A stretch of 64,000 nt of DNA from the NCBI GenBank assembly GCA_934320655.1, contig CAKRFN010000011.1, positions 37,052 to 101,051 on the forward strand, read 5' to 3'. How positions within the stretch are numbered: the stretch's first letter is position 1; every line of letters starts with the position of its first letter. The notes beneath the pieces were generated by a model, which was not told the origin of the DNA, did no database searches, and saw only the letters and a list, made by a program, of their open reading frames with translations. Position numbers and translations under genes: made by a program. The stretch is from an uncultured Eubacterium sp. (GTDB lineage: Bacteria > Bacillota > Clostridia > Lachnospirales > Lachnospiraceae). This document shows, piece by piece, positions 9,506 through 17,361 of this stretch.

Positions 9506-10252
9506 CTAACAACCGATACTCATGCCGCCGTCTACCGCAATGATCTGTCCGGTCACATAGCGCGCCGCATCGGATGCCAGAAACGCAACGACATCCGCGA
9601 CTTCCTCCGGTTCACCGATCCGCCCGAACGGAATGTGATCAGTCATCGCTGCTTTCGCACTGTCTGTCATCGCATCGACCATCTCTGTTGCGATAAATCC
9701 TGGTGCAACCGCATTGACCGTGATCTGCCTGCTCGCAAGCTCTCTCGCCACACTTTTTGTGAGTCCGATCACGCCTGCCTTGCTCGCCGCATAGTTTGCC
9801 TGCCCTGCATTTCCGAGCAATCCTGACACCGATGCGATATTGATGATCCGTCCGCTCCGCTGTTTTAAAAACTGTCTGCTCGCATGGCGGATCGTGTGAA
9901 ACGCACCTTTCAGATTCGTGTCGATCACCGCATCAAAATCTGTTTCGCTCATCCGCATCAGCAGTCCGTCGCGCGTGATGCCTGCATTATTGACCAGCAC
10001 ATCCAGCCTGCCATAATCGGCTGTGATCCTTGCAATCAGCTCCCCGCATGCATCAAAATCACTCACATCACACTGCAATGCCACCGCCTCGTTTCCGGCT
10101 GACACGATCTGTGCGACGACCTCCTGTGCGCGCTGCGCCGAGCCGTTATAATTGACAATCACAAAATAACCGTCTGCCGCCAGCCTCTTTGCGACCGCAG
10201 CCCCGATGCCGCGGGATGCTCCGGTCACGAGCGCAATCCTTCTATCCGACAT
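9506..10252 (-). CDS. fabG: 3-oxoacyl-ACP reductase
   Basis: NADPH-dependent reductase of the fatty-acid cycle, short-chain dehydrogenase family, 248 residues. The nucleotide motif TGASRGIG is at 10-17, NNAG at 88-91, and the catalytic set Ser141, Tyr154, Lys158 (YAASK) is intact. The start overlaps the end of fabD by 11 bp, which suggests coupled translation. The 3' side faces the 9373-9493 element. Confidence 0.96.
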   Translation of the reverse strand: MSDRRIALVTGASRGIGAAVAKRLAADGYFVIVNYNGSAQRAQEVVAQIVSAGNEAVALQCDVSDFDACGELIARITADYGRLDVLVNNAGITRDGLLMRMSETDFDAVIDTNLKGAFHTIRHASRQFLKQRSGRIINIASVSGLLGNAGQANYAASKAGVIGLTKSVARELASRQITVNAVAPGFIATEMVDAMTDSAKAAMTDHIPFGRIGEPEEVADVVAFLASDAARYVTGQIIAVDGGMSIGC

Positions 10253-11159
10253 ATGCTTTCATATCCTCCAGTTTATCGATTGATACACTTTTTACATCAC
10301 GGTTGATTTTTCGCAAAAAACCGGTCAGTGATTTCCCCGGTCCGATCTCCACAAATTCGTCCGCTCCATCCGCGATCAACCGCTCCACCGTCTGCTGCCA
10401 GCAGACCGGATGGCACACCTGCAATGCCAGCAGGGAGCGGATTTTTTCCGGCTCGGTTACATAATCGGCTGTCACGTTCGACAGATACCCGATCTTCGGT
10501 TCAACGATCGCGGTTTTTTCCAAAGCCTTTGCCAGCTTTTGTCCCGCCTCCTGCAATAACGGTGAGTGGAACGGTCCGCTGACCTTCAGTGGTATGACAC
10601 GCTTTGCACCCGCTTCCTTGCACGCTGCGGATGCGCGGTCGACCGCACCGGCTTCTCCGGTAATGACCGTCTGTCCCGGACAGTTATAATTTGCCACAAA
10701 CACTTCTCCGAATGTATCTTCACAGACCTCACGGATTGTCTCTGCATCCAGACCAAGCACCGCCGCCATCGCGCCACCTGTCGGCACCGCGTTTTGCATA
10801 TAAGCGCCGCGCTTTTTTATCAGTGCGAACACATCCTCCGGTGCCATGACTTCTGCTGCTAAAATTGCTCCATACTCGCCGAGGCTGAGCCCTGCCGCCG
10901 CATCTGCCGTGACTCCCTGCTCGCTTAATACCGCCAGTATTGCCGCCTCCGTGGTCAGCATCGCGATCTGTGTATACGCGGTCTGATTCAGCCTGCCGCT
11001 CCCGTCATCCTCAAAGCACAGCTTTGCGACATCGAGCTTTGCTGTCTCAGATGCTGCTTCATATACCTGCTTTGCGGTCTGGAAATTGTCATAAAAATCT
11101 TTTCCCATTCCGATATACTGTGATCCCTGTCCGGGGAACATAAATACTCTTTTTGCCAT
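10242..11159 (-). CDS. fabD: Malonyl-CoA:ACP transacylase
   Basis: Loads malonyl groups onto acyl carrier protein. 305 residues from the chosen start, with FPGQGSQ at the N-terminus, nucleophile Ser92 in GLSLGEY (the common form is GHSLGE, so the residue before Ser differs) and catalytic His198 (GPFHSPL). The ATG at 11159 has AAGGAG 5 nt upstream; the longer frame to 11180 lacks one. A 353-bp gap that holds the large repeat copy C separates it from fabK. Confidence 0.96.
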   Translation of the reverse strand: MAKRVFMFPGQGSQYIGMGKDFYDNFQTAKQVYEAASETAKLDVAKLCFEDDGSGRLNQTAYTQIAMLTTEAAILAVLSEQGVTADAAAGLSLGEYGAILAAEVMAPEDVFALIKKRGAYMQNAVPTGGAMAAVLGLDAETIREVCEDTFGEVFVANYNCPGQTVITGEAGAVDRASAACKEAGAKRVIPLKVSGPFHSPLLQEAGQKLAKALEKTAIVEPKIGYLSNVTADYVTEPEKIRSLLALQVCHPVCWQQTVERLIADGADEFVEIGPGKSLTGFLRKINRDVKSVSIDKLEDMKAYVG

Positions 11160-11204
11160 ATTTGCTCCTTCTATCAACATATTTATCCGGTGATTGTGAG
11201 ACTG

Positions 11205-11500
11205 TTACATGAGGTCGCAGCTCCCGCAGCCATTCACAACAGTAGCAGCGCGAGCATAGCATGTCTGAATTTGCTGCCTTTGCACGATGGAGATGAGACT
11301 TGTAACTCGTGGAAGCCTATTTTGAATCAGGTCGAAGCATTTACTGCTGAGACCGTAAGAACATGATTCAGATGTGCAAAAATTCCATTGCGAAGCAATT
11401 TTAAATGAATTTTTGCATCTTGGAACTGCAAGTTCCAAGTAAGTGGTTCGTGCAATGAAAGCAAAACAGATATGCTTGCGGGAGCTGCAGCTTCATGTAA
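11205..11500. repeat. Interspersed non-coding repeat, copy C, with 24-bp imperfect terminal inverted repeats
   Basis: This 296-bp segment fills most of the unusually long fabK-fabD gap (11160-11512). Its ends, 11205-11228 and 11477-11500, are inverted repeats matching at 21 of 24 positions, with outer part TTACATGA and inner part GCAGCTCCCGCA. It shares two blocks with copy A: 11245-11300 (TTTGCACGATGGAGATGAG core) and 11445-11490 (GGTTCGTGCAAT to GCGGGAGCTGC). A second internal dyad (AACTTGGAA type) lies near 11420-11440. Short open frames across it have no recognisable product. No clear target duplication is seen. Confidence 0.65.
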
Positions 11501-11512
11501 AAAAATAATAAT

Positions 11513-12448
11513 TTACAGGCAGACACTCTGGCTCAGCAACTCCCGCGCCCCCGTAACAATCTCCGTGATGATCTCCTCACATGTATCTGTCCCATGAATC
11601 AGCCCCGCGATCTGACCTGCCATCACACTGCCGTGTACAACGTCTCCGTCTATAACTGCCCTGCGCAGCGCACCTAACGTCATCTGCTCCAACGTCTCCA
11701 ACGATGCGCCCTCCTGCTCCATCCGCAGATACTCGCGTGTCATCTGGTTCCGCAGCACCCGGATCGGATGACCGGTACTGCGTCCGGTCACTTCCGAATC
11801 AATATCCTTTGCTTTTATCACGCGATCCTTATATGCCTCATGTACGATCGATTCCTTTGCGACGACAAAGCGTGTTCCCATCTGCACACCGGCTGCCCCG
11901 AGCATGAGTGCTGCGGCAAAGCCGCGCGCATCCGCGATACCGCCTGCCGCGATCACAGGAATCTGTACCGCATCCACAACCTGTGGCACAAGCGTCATCG
12001 TCGTTGCCTGCCCGATATGTCCACCGGACTCTGTTCCCTCTGCGACAACCGCATCCGCTCCTGCGCGTTCCATCATTTTTGCCATCGCCACACTCGCAAC
12101 GACCGGAATCACCTTTGTGCCGTTTTCTTTCCAGCGCTCCATATATTTACCGGGATTGCCCGCTCCGGTCGTGATCACGGAAATGTGCTCGCGCGCCAGA
12201 AGATCTGCGATCTCATCCGCCTGCGGATTCATCAGCATCAGATTCACACCGAACGGTTGATCTGTATGTGCCTTCATCTGGCTGATCTGCTGCTCAACCC
12301 ACTGTGCATCCGCACCGCCGACTCCGATCAGTCCCAAACCTCCGGCATTGGACACCGCACTCGCCAGTTCCCATGTAGCAACCCACGCCATACCGCCCTG
12401 AATGATCGGATAACGGATACCGAGCAGTTCGTTTATCATCCCTGCCAT
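11513..12448 (-). CDS. fabK: Enoyl-ACP reductase II (FabK, FMN-dependent)
   Basis: Last reductive step of each elongation cycle. About 311 residues of the nitronate monooxygenase/FabK TIM-barrel family, with RYPIIQGGMAWVA at the start, GNPGKYM, EGTESGGHIG and the phosphate-binding region AAGGIADARG followed by GAAGVQMGTRF. Its place between acpP and fabD argues for FabK rather than a nitronate monooxygenase. FabK-type enzymes are known to be insensitive to triclosan. Possible starts are GTG 12457, ATG 12448 and ATG 12439; I chose 12448 because AAGGGTG lies 6 nt before it, just after the acpP stop. Confidence 0.93.
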   Translation of the reverse strand: MAGMINELLGIRYPIIQGGMAWVATWELASAVSNAGGLGLIGVGGADAQWVEQQISQMKAHTDQPFGVNLMLMNPQADEIADLLAREHISVITTGAGNPGKYMERWKENGTKVIPVVASVAMAKMMERAGADAVVAEGTESGGHIGQATTMTLVPQVVDAVQIPVIAAGGIADARGFAAALMLGAAGVQMGTRFVVAKESIVHEAYKDRVIKAKDIDSEVTGRSTGHPIRVLRNQMTREYLRMEQEGASLETLEQMTLGALRRAVIDGDVVHGSVMAGQIAGLIHGTDTCEEIITEIVTGARELLSQSVCL

Positions 12449-12459
12449 TTTTATCACCC

Positions 12460-12693
12460 TTACGCTTCCACACCTTTTTTGTTGATATAGTCAATCACAT
12501 CCTGTACGGTAGTGATCTGCTCAAGATCCTCTGACGGAATTTCCACGCCAAATGCTTCCTCAAATGCCATCACCATCTCAAACAAATCCAGTGAATCCGC
12601 ATTCAGATCCTCCTTGAATTTCGATGTCGGCTGTACCGCTCCCGCATCGATTCCCAACTGCTCCGCAATGATTTTCTGTACCTTCTCAAACAT
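12460..12693 (-). CDS. acpP: Acyl carrier protein
   Basis: A 77-residue acidic helical protein that carries growing acyl chains on a phosphopantetheine arm. The attachment serine is Ser34 in NADSLDLFE. The ATG at 12693 has GAGG about 9 nt upstream; the longer frame adds nine residues unlike ACP. It is the first gene of the fab operon, 12 bp before fabK and about 105 bp downstream of the predicted promoter -10 box. Confidence 0.96.
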   Translation of the reverse strand: MFEKVQKIIAEQLGIDAGAVQPTSKFKEDLNADSLDLFEMVMAFEEAFGVEIPSEDLEQITTVQDVIDYINKKGVEA

Positions 12694-12739
12694 GTGTGTG
12701 TCCTCGCTTTCTTTTTTCAACTATTTTTTCATCATTCCT

Positions 12740-12794
12740 AATAGTTTGCAATCCAAATATTTGCACTATCAAATCTCTTGGCTATCAAACTATC
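12740..12794. promoter_or_regulatory. Candidate FabT operator sites downstream of the fab promoter
   Basis: Just downstream of the -10 box, the minus strand reads GATAGTTTGATAGC (12781-12794) and AGATTTGATAGTGC (about 12762-12775), two half-site-like TTTGATAG repeats 18 bp apart. A further inverted copy, AATAGTTTGCA on the plus strand, lies at 12740-12750. TTTGA/TCAAA-type elements are known for FabT in streptococci. A repressor bound here would block the start of transcription. The MarR gene at 4490-4933 is the obvious candidate. Confidence 0.45.
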
Positions 12795-12798
12795 GCAT

Positions 12799-12827
12799 AG
12801 TATAGTTCTTTTCATTTGTGTTGTCAA
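12799..12827 (-). promoter_or_regulatory. Sigma-A promoter of the fatty-acid operon
   Basis: On the minus strand the -35 box TTGACA (12822-12827) and the -10 box TATACT (12799-12804) are separated by exactly 17 bp. This is a near-consensus vegetative promoter directed at acpP. No competing gene lies between it and the acpP start. Confidence 0.75.
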
Positions 12828-12954
12828 CAATTTTTTTCAACTATTTGAAATTATGATTCCCGCGAAAGCTTTCCTGTGAGCGGAAATTTCTGTCAAATTG
12901 TATCCCTGCGGAGCATTTTATTTGATGGAATTTTTCGATCACACTCACAACGCA

Positions 12955-13003
12955 CAAAAAAGAACCCTGAAAGGAATCTGATTGATCAGCTTCCCCTCAG
13001 GGT
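12955..13003 (-). terminator. Intrinsic terminator after the small cysteine-rich gene
   Basis: The minus strand forms a long stem (ACCCTGA with TCAGGGT, plus inner GGAA/TTCC and CTGAT/ATCAG pairs; 12964-13003) followed by TTCTTTTTT. It ends the 13051-13374 transcript before the fab promoter. Confidence 0.8.
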
Positions 13004-13050
13004 TTGTACAAAACTACCTCATTTTGTTATTTTTACAATCTTCTACAATG

Positions 13051-13374
13051 CTACTTTCGCAATATCTCATGCGGTGCCTCGATCTCATTTGCGATCGTAT
13101 GCTCTGTCAGCTCCGATAAAAGCCGGATCTTCGCATTGATCATCGGGCGCATGCAGTTGGGAACATGCTCCTGATGTGCGCGGTGTATCGCAACACATTC
13201 CTTGCAGTTTCCGTGATAACGGCATGCCTTTTTACAGGGGCAATGATCCTTATCTGCGTATTCGATACGGAACTCACGCGCAAATTCTTCCTGCAGCCGC
13301 AGCCCCTCTGCACGGTTTCCGGCGTGGAACTGCTCCATTGCCGCCTTTTCCTTTTCATTTCCCTCAATTAGCAT
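13051..13374 (-). CDS. Small cysteine-rich protein, probable metal-binding (uncharacterised)
   Basis: A 107-residue protein I cannot name with certainty. The N-terminal half is charged and helical. The C-terminal half holds a tight cysteine/histidine pattern, HCPCKKACRYHGNCKECVA, then HRAH and VPNC, which looks like a zinc or Fe-S site. Similar small CPC/HGNC proteins occur widely in Clostridia; I recall a DUF6485-type family but cannot confirm it. The ATG at 13374 has GAGAGG 6 nt upstream. It is a single-gene unit with its own terminator, between the chemoreceptor and the fab operon. Confidence 0.7.
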   Translation of the reverse strand: MLIEGNEKEKAAMEQFHAGNRAEGLRLQEEFAREFRIEYADKDHCPCKKACRYHGNCKECVAIHRAHQEHVPNCMRPMINAKIRLLSELTEHTIANEIEAPHEILRK

Positions 13375-13445
13375 GTTCTACCTCTCAAGAAATTCTATGC
13401 CCCCGCTTTTTTGTTCTTGCATCCGTCAACATCATTTTGTACCTT

Positions 13446-15533
13446 TTACAGATGGAACTGTGCCACAAACTCACGGATGACAGCCACCGACTGCTTGCAC
13501 TCCTGTAGCTTATCGTATCCGTCTGTGACTAATTCCTGCGTCTTTCCGGATTTCTCCGCAATACCATTGATGCCGTCGGCAGACTGTTCTACCATCGTAT
13601 TGATCTGCTCGACTGTCGTAGTGATCTGCTCAATGTGCTCCTCCAACTCCTCCACCGCATGTCTGGTCTCCTGCATCACCTGCTGGAAGGTATCTGCATC
13701 CTCATGGTACTGCGCACCGACCTTTGTGAAATTCTCGTAATCTCCGAGGACGGTATTCTCAAGAAATTCCATGACTGTCGTCAGACATTCCATCATATTC
13801 GTAACGGCGCCGTTTACCTCGCCCACGATCTCATCGATCGTCGCAGCAGTATCCAGTGTCTGGGCTGCCAGCGTACCGATCTCCGATGCGACAACCGCAA
13901 AGCCTTTTCCGGCATCACCGGCTCTGGCTGCCTCGATATTGGCATTGAGCGCCAGTAGATTCGTCTGCGAAGAAATCTCCTTGATATTCTCTGTGAGCTC
14001 GTTGATCTTCTGTACAGATTTTGACTGCTCCACTGCAATATCCGTCTTTTCACGCATGATCGCATACATTTCATCCGTCTTGTTGCGGGAATCCCGGCTG
14101 AGCTTTTCCATCTCAGCGGCACGCGACTGGATCTGTCCGGAATTCTTCTCGCCGTCCTCTGCCAGACGATAAATATTTTCTGAACTGTCCCGCATGATAT
14201 TGACATTCTCCACAATGCTCGCCGCGCCCGCACTGGTCTCCTCCATGCCTGCTGCGAGTTCCCGCGTCGCAGCGGAATTGCCCTCTGCATAATCGCTGCT
14301 CTGCGTCATAATGCTGTTAAGATTATTCGTACTCTCCGACAGCACATCTTCCGTCTGCTGAAGGCTGCTCATCATATCGCGCAGTTTCTTTCGCATCAGA
14401 TGGATCTCGTTCGCCATCATGCCGATCTCATCCTTCTGTCTGCGCAGCCGTGCACCTGCCTCTGTCGGGCTGAAATCGAGCTGCGCCGTCTGCTCAATCA
14501 TGTCCGTCAACTGGCGGATCGGCTTTGTCAGCCCGGTGCCAAGCACAATTCCGATCACAATCGATAATATAAAGGCTGCTATCACTGCCACCACAATCAT
14601 ATTCATCAACCGGTATGCCTCTGTATAGACCTCTGAGGTCGGTGCGGTAAGCACCAGCTTCATGCCGTTATCCAGATTAAAATATGCCAGTTTCTTTTTT
14701 ACACCCTGATAGGTATAGTCAAACGTCTCTCCTTGTTTACTGTCATCCGAGAGGAACTGCGCACCATTAGACAAAGACGCATCCAGATCAGCCAGTGCCG
14801 CGCCCTCGGCTGCATCCCTGTGGTACATAATATTTGCCGCATCATCCGTTACAAATGCATAACCGGTGCGATAGATCGTCGTAGCATCCACCTGATCCGT
14901 GATCTCCGAAAAATCAATATCCATACCGACGACACCGATCGAAGTTCCGTCATCCGCAAACAGCGGCACGACATACGAAATCATATAGATATTGACATTC
15001 TCATTCATATACGGAGACATCCAGATCGCTTTTCCTGCCTGTACCGGAAGGTAATACCATCCGACATGCTCCACATCGCCTTCCTCATACATGGAGAAAT
15101 CCGTCGGTGTCAGACATTCCAGATTCGCATCCGTCGTCGGGCGCTGTGCAAACACGCCTGAGGTCGAATTGGAATACTGCGGGTTATACCGCAGATACAC
15201 CGTAACCGCACCCTCCGTATGGTTGGCAAAATCAATCACCGTCTGCTGCACCTGCTGTGTGTATGCATCCGCATAATCCTTGCTCTGTGTAAACGCCGCG
15301 TAATCAAAATTACTCATCGCCACTTCGCTGAGTGTATCCACCGACTGTGCAATCTTCTGGATCGTAGCGTTGACCTCTTCCGCGCTGTTCTGTCCCGTGA
15401 GCTGCATCTGCATAAGCGCATCCGTTCCCGCTGTCCGGGCAGAATTCCACATGGATATGGCTCCTATCAGCACTGCCGTAAACAGTGAACAGCACACAAT
15501 CGCTAATATCAGTTTCTTTCGTATTGACCGCAT
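13446..15533 (-). CDS. Methyl-accepting chemotaxis protein with extracellular dCache sensor
   Basis: A 695-residue chemoreceptor. TM1 is about 8-28, followed by a periplasm-facing sensor (about 35-305) with the dCache-like stretch [23 protein letters not shown]2 is about 311-334 and a HAMP linker about 335-390. The cytoplasmic coiled-coil hairpin has its tip at [20 protein letters not shown]. The ligand is unknown; such domains bind amino acids or other small molecules. A GGGGGAGGG ribosome site precedes the ATG, and an 8-bp stem (CAGAACAG/CTGTTCTG, 15548-15577) lies in the leader. No flagellar or che genes are nearby, so it is an orphan receptor. Confidence 0.94.
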   Translation of the reverse strand: MRSIRKKLILAIVCCSLFTAVLIGAISMWNSARTAGTDALMQMQLTGQNSAEEVNATIQKIAQSVDTLSEVAMSNFDYAAFTQSKDYADAYTQQVQQTVIDFANHTEGAVTVYLRYNPQYSNSTSGVFAQRPTTDANLECLTPTDFSMYEEGDVEHVGWYYLPVQAGKAIWMSPYMNENVNIYMISYVVPLFADDGTSIGVVGMDIDFSEITDQVDATTIYRTGYAFVTDDAANIMYHRDAAEGAALADLDASLSNGAQFLSDDSKQGETFDYTYQGVKKKLAYFNLDNGMKLVLTAPTSEVYTEAYRLMNMIVVAVIAAFILSIVIGIVLGTGLTKPIRQLTDMIEQTAQLDFSPTEAGARLRRQKDEIGMMANEIHLMRKKLRDMMSSLQQTEDVLSESTNNLNSIMTQSSDYAEGNSAATRELAAGMEETSAGAASIVENVNIMRDSSENIYRLAEDGEKNSGQIQSRAAEMEKLSRDSRNKTDEMYAIMREKTDIAVEQSKSVQKINELTENIKEISSQTNLLALNANIEAARAGDAGKGFAVVASEIGTLAAQTLDTAATIDEIVGEVNGAVTNMMECLTTVMEFLENTVLGDYENFTKVGAQYHEDADTFQQVMQETRHAVEELEEHIEQITTTVEQINTMVEQSADGINGIAEKSGKTQELVTDGYDKLQECKQSVAVIREFVAQFHL

Positions 15534-15670
15534 GATACCCTCCCCCTCAGAACAGTTTCATACTTCCCTCTGTTCTGCACTTAAAAATTTCTTTTATTGT
15601 ACCATAAAACACTGCACCTGTACCATTTTTTTATTCCATTTGGGTGTAAAGTATCCACAAATCAATTATT

Positions 15671-16057
15671 TTAGACCGTAAATTTAGTCAATTCGCCAAT
15701 CAGTTCCTCTATTTTGGTATTTAGTTCGCTAGAATTCTGATCCACAGCCTGCATCATGCCGTTTAATTCCTGTATAGAAGCTGTCACCTCTTCCGAAGCA
15801 GCCGCATTTTTCTCTGCGCCTTCTCCAATTTCTGTAATACGCTCAGAAATCACATTGATCTCTGTCATGGTATCCTCTGAAACAGATCCTATTGTCTCCA
15901 CGCATCCACCCATGAGACCAATCTGTTGATCCAACATCTGGAAAGCATCCACAACACTTTTCATTTCCGTAATGCTGGTGCCATTGCTCTGTACTACACT
16001 GTCGATACACTGCATGCACTCCTTAAAATTAGCTACCAGATCTTCTATACTTGACAT
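15671..16057 (-). pseudogene. C-terminal chemoreceptor fragment
   Basis: The 128-residue frame resembles only the descending signalling helix of a methyl-accepting protein, for example EGAEKNAAASEEVTASIQELN, a methylation-helix-like segment. It has no membrane segment, no HAMP and no hairpin tip motif. There is no Shine-Dalgarno before the ATG at 16057, and no upstream receptor sequence remains. It sits just upstream of the complete chemoreceptor. The simplest reading is a remnant of a decayed receptor gene. A small free-standing adaptor protein cannot be excluded. Confidence 0.6.
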
Positions 16058-16120
16058 AAAATTCTTTGATGTAATATTTTATCTGCTATTTTACAGTTAC
16101 AACCGTAATTATGATCTGTA

Positions 16121-16762
16121 TTACTCTACCATGCAGCCGCCCCACTCCACTGCCGTAAAACCGCTACGTGCCGGTGCACGGAGCGTCTGTGCGGGAATAT
16201 CTACGGCTGTATCTGACGGTTTCCATGCCATAAATACACGCAGCAGCGTATCGGGAGCCGGATCAATGGCTAACTGTGCCGCCTGTGTGTACGCATCGGT
16301 CTGAAAGGAGATCAGGTTGTACGGGTTTTCCTGCATCATCGGCAACCAGTAAACAATAAACTCATTGGCTTCCTGACGGGTCAGTCCGAGCTTTGCGAGG
16401 GAATCCTCTAAAAAAGCTGCGGTATCGCTTCCGGCTACGCAGTAACCCTCGGAAAAATCATAATCTGTGTCAGAAACACCTTCCCAATAGAGGTAGTTAT
16501 ACATCTGACCGTCCGCATCCGTTAAGGTGCCGTCGGGATCAGCTGTGACCGTCCAGCCATCATGATACGCGGGATAGGTACAGGTCAGTGATCCTGCATA
16601 GTCTAATTTCACGGAAACCTCCTCGGTTGTCTCCGGATAAAGGTAAATGACAGGTTTCATATCAACCGATTCTTCCTGCTGTGCGCCACACGCGGTAAGC
16701 GCAGATACACTTAATGCCGCTAACACGACTGATAAAAACTGCTTCGCTCTCCAATTTTTCAT
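16121..16762 (-). CDS. Conserved lipoprotein of unknown function
   Basis: A 213-residue secreted lipoprotein. The signal peptide ends in the lipobox SALTACGA, so Cys would be lipidated outside the membrane. The mature part has the stretch KPVIYLYPETTEEVSVKLDY and later YNYLYWEG. I have seen this KPVIYLYPE type in secreted clostridial proteins without a known role. The start at 16762 has GGAGGG 8 nt upstream; the longer frame has no signal peptide. It follows the LURP-one-like gene by about 60 bp and may share its transcript. Confidence 0.8.
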   Translation of the reverse strand: MKNWRAKQFLSVVLAALSVSALTACGAQQEESVDMKPVIYLYPETTEEVSVKLDYAGSLTCTYPAYHDGWTVTADPDGTLTDADGQMYNYLYWEGVSDTDYDFSEGYCVAGSDTAAFLEDSLAKLGLTRQEANEFIVYWLPMMQENPYNLISFQTDAYTQAAQLAIDPAPDTLLRVFMAWKPSDTAVDIPAQTLRAPARSGFTAVEWGGCMVE

Positions 16763-16823
16763 TTTGTTACCCTCCTCATACCTGTTGTTACGCTTGTGTT
16801 TCAAACGATCCGATGACTTGCCC

Positions 16824-17297
16824 TTAATCCCCATTACTGCAATTTGCCGCATCGAGCGCGATGACGAGCATCATGCCGTACAGTTCATCCGAGGGATTGG
16901 CTATATCGATCACGTAGGTGTCGCCCCAGTGGAACAGTTCTTTTGAAATATGCATAATCCGATCGTTTCCGGAATAGACATCATAGTCCCATCCGAGAAG
17001 ATCCCCCTCGACACGCCAGCCGTTAAAATCAATTTCATATTTCGGATAAAACAGAGTGAATTTCTTCTCGATCCTTCCGCACGACTGTCCATGGATAATA
17101 ATATCAAACTTCGGTAACACCGTGAGCAGCTTCTGTTTAATCTGCCCGATCTCATTGTGCTGTGCATCATATACATGCATCTGGTGTCCAAGCGCGATCA
17201 GCTCCGCTTTGACCATATATTTCACCGCACCGTCCTCATCATAAATATCATAGGTATCTCCCAATGCAAACACCCGCTGTTCGATCAGTAATTTCAT
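16824..17297 (-). CDS. LURP-one-related (tubby-fold) protein
   Basis: A 157-residue soluble protein with the LURP-one/tubby-like beta-barrel pattern: repeated short strands such as FALGDTYDIYDEDG, YMVKAELIALGHQMHVYD, GQIKQKLLTVLPKFDI and GWRVEGDLLGWDYDVY. Bacterial members are common and uncharacterised; lipid binding has been suggested for the fold. GGAGG lies before the ATG. It is probably the first gene of a pair with the downstream lipoprotein. Confidence 0.8.
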   Translation of the reverse strand: MKLLIEQRVFALGDTYDIYDEDGAVKYMVKAELIALGHQMHVYDAQHNEIGQIKQKLLTVLPKFDIIIHGQSCGRIEKKFTLFYPKYEIDFNGWRVEGDLLGWDYDVYSGNDRIMHISKELFHWGDTYVIDIANPSDELYGMMLVIALDAANCSNGD

Positions 17298-17361
17298 AAA
17301 TATCTCCTCCGCCGTTTCTTATACTTATATTCAGCATATCACGCGGAGCACCGTTTGTAAA

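Noticed and set aside
11205..11438. Open frame of 77 codons in repeat copy C
   Set aside because: Overlaps the inverted-repeat element, with composition unlike the neighbouring genes and no ribosome site.
11513..12448. Nitronate monooxygenase as the product
   Set aside because: Same family, but the location between acpP and fabD makes FabK far more likely.
13446..15533. Several antisense frames of 60-160 codons over the chemoreceptor and other large genes
   Set aside because: They are codon-bias shadows on the opposite strand of well-supported genes, without ribosome sites or domains.
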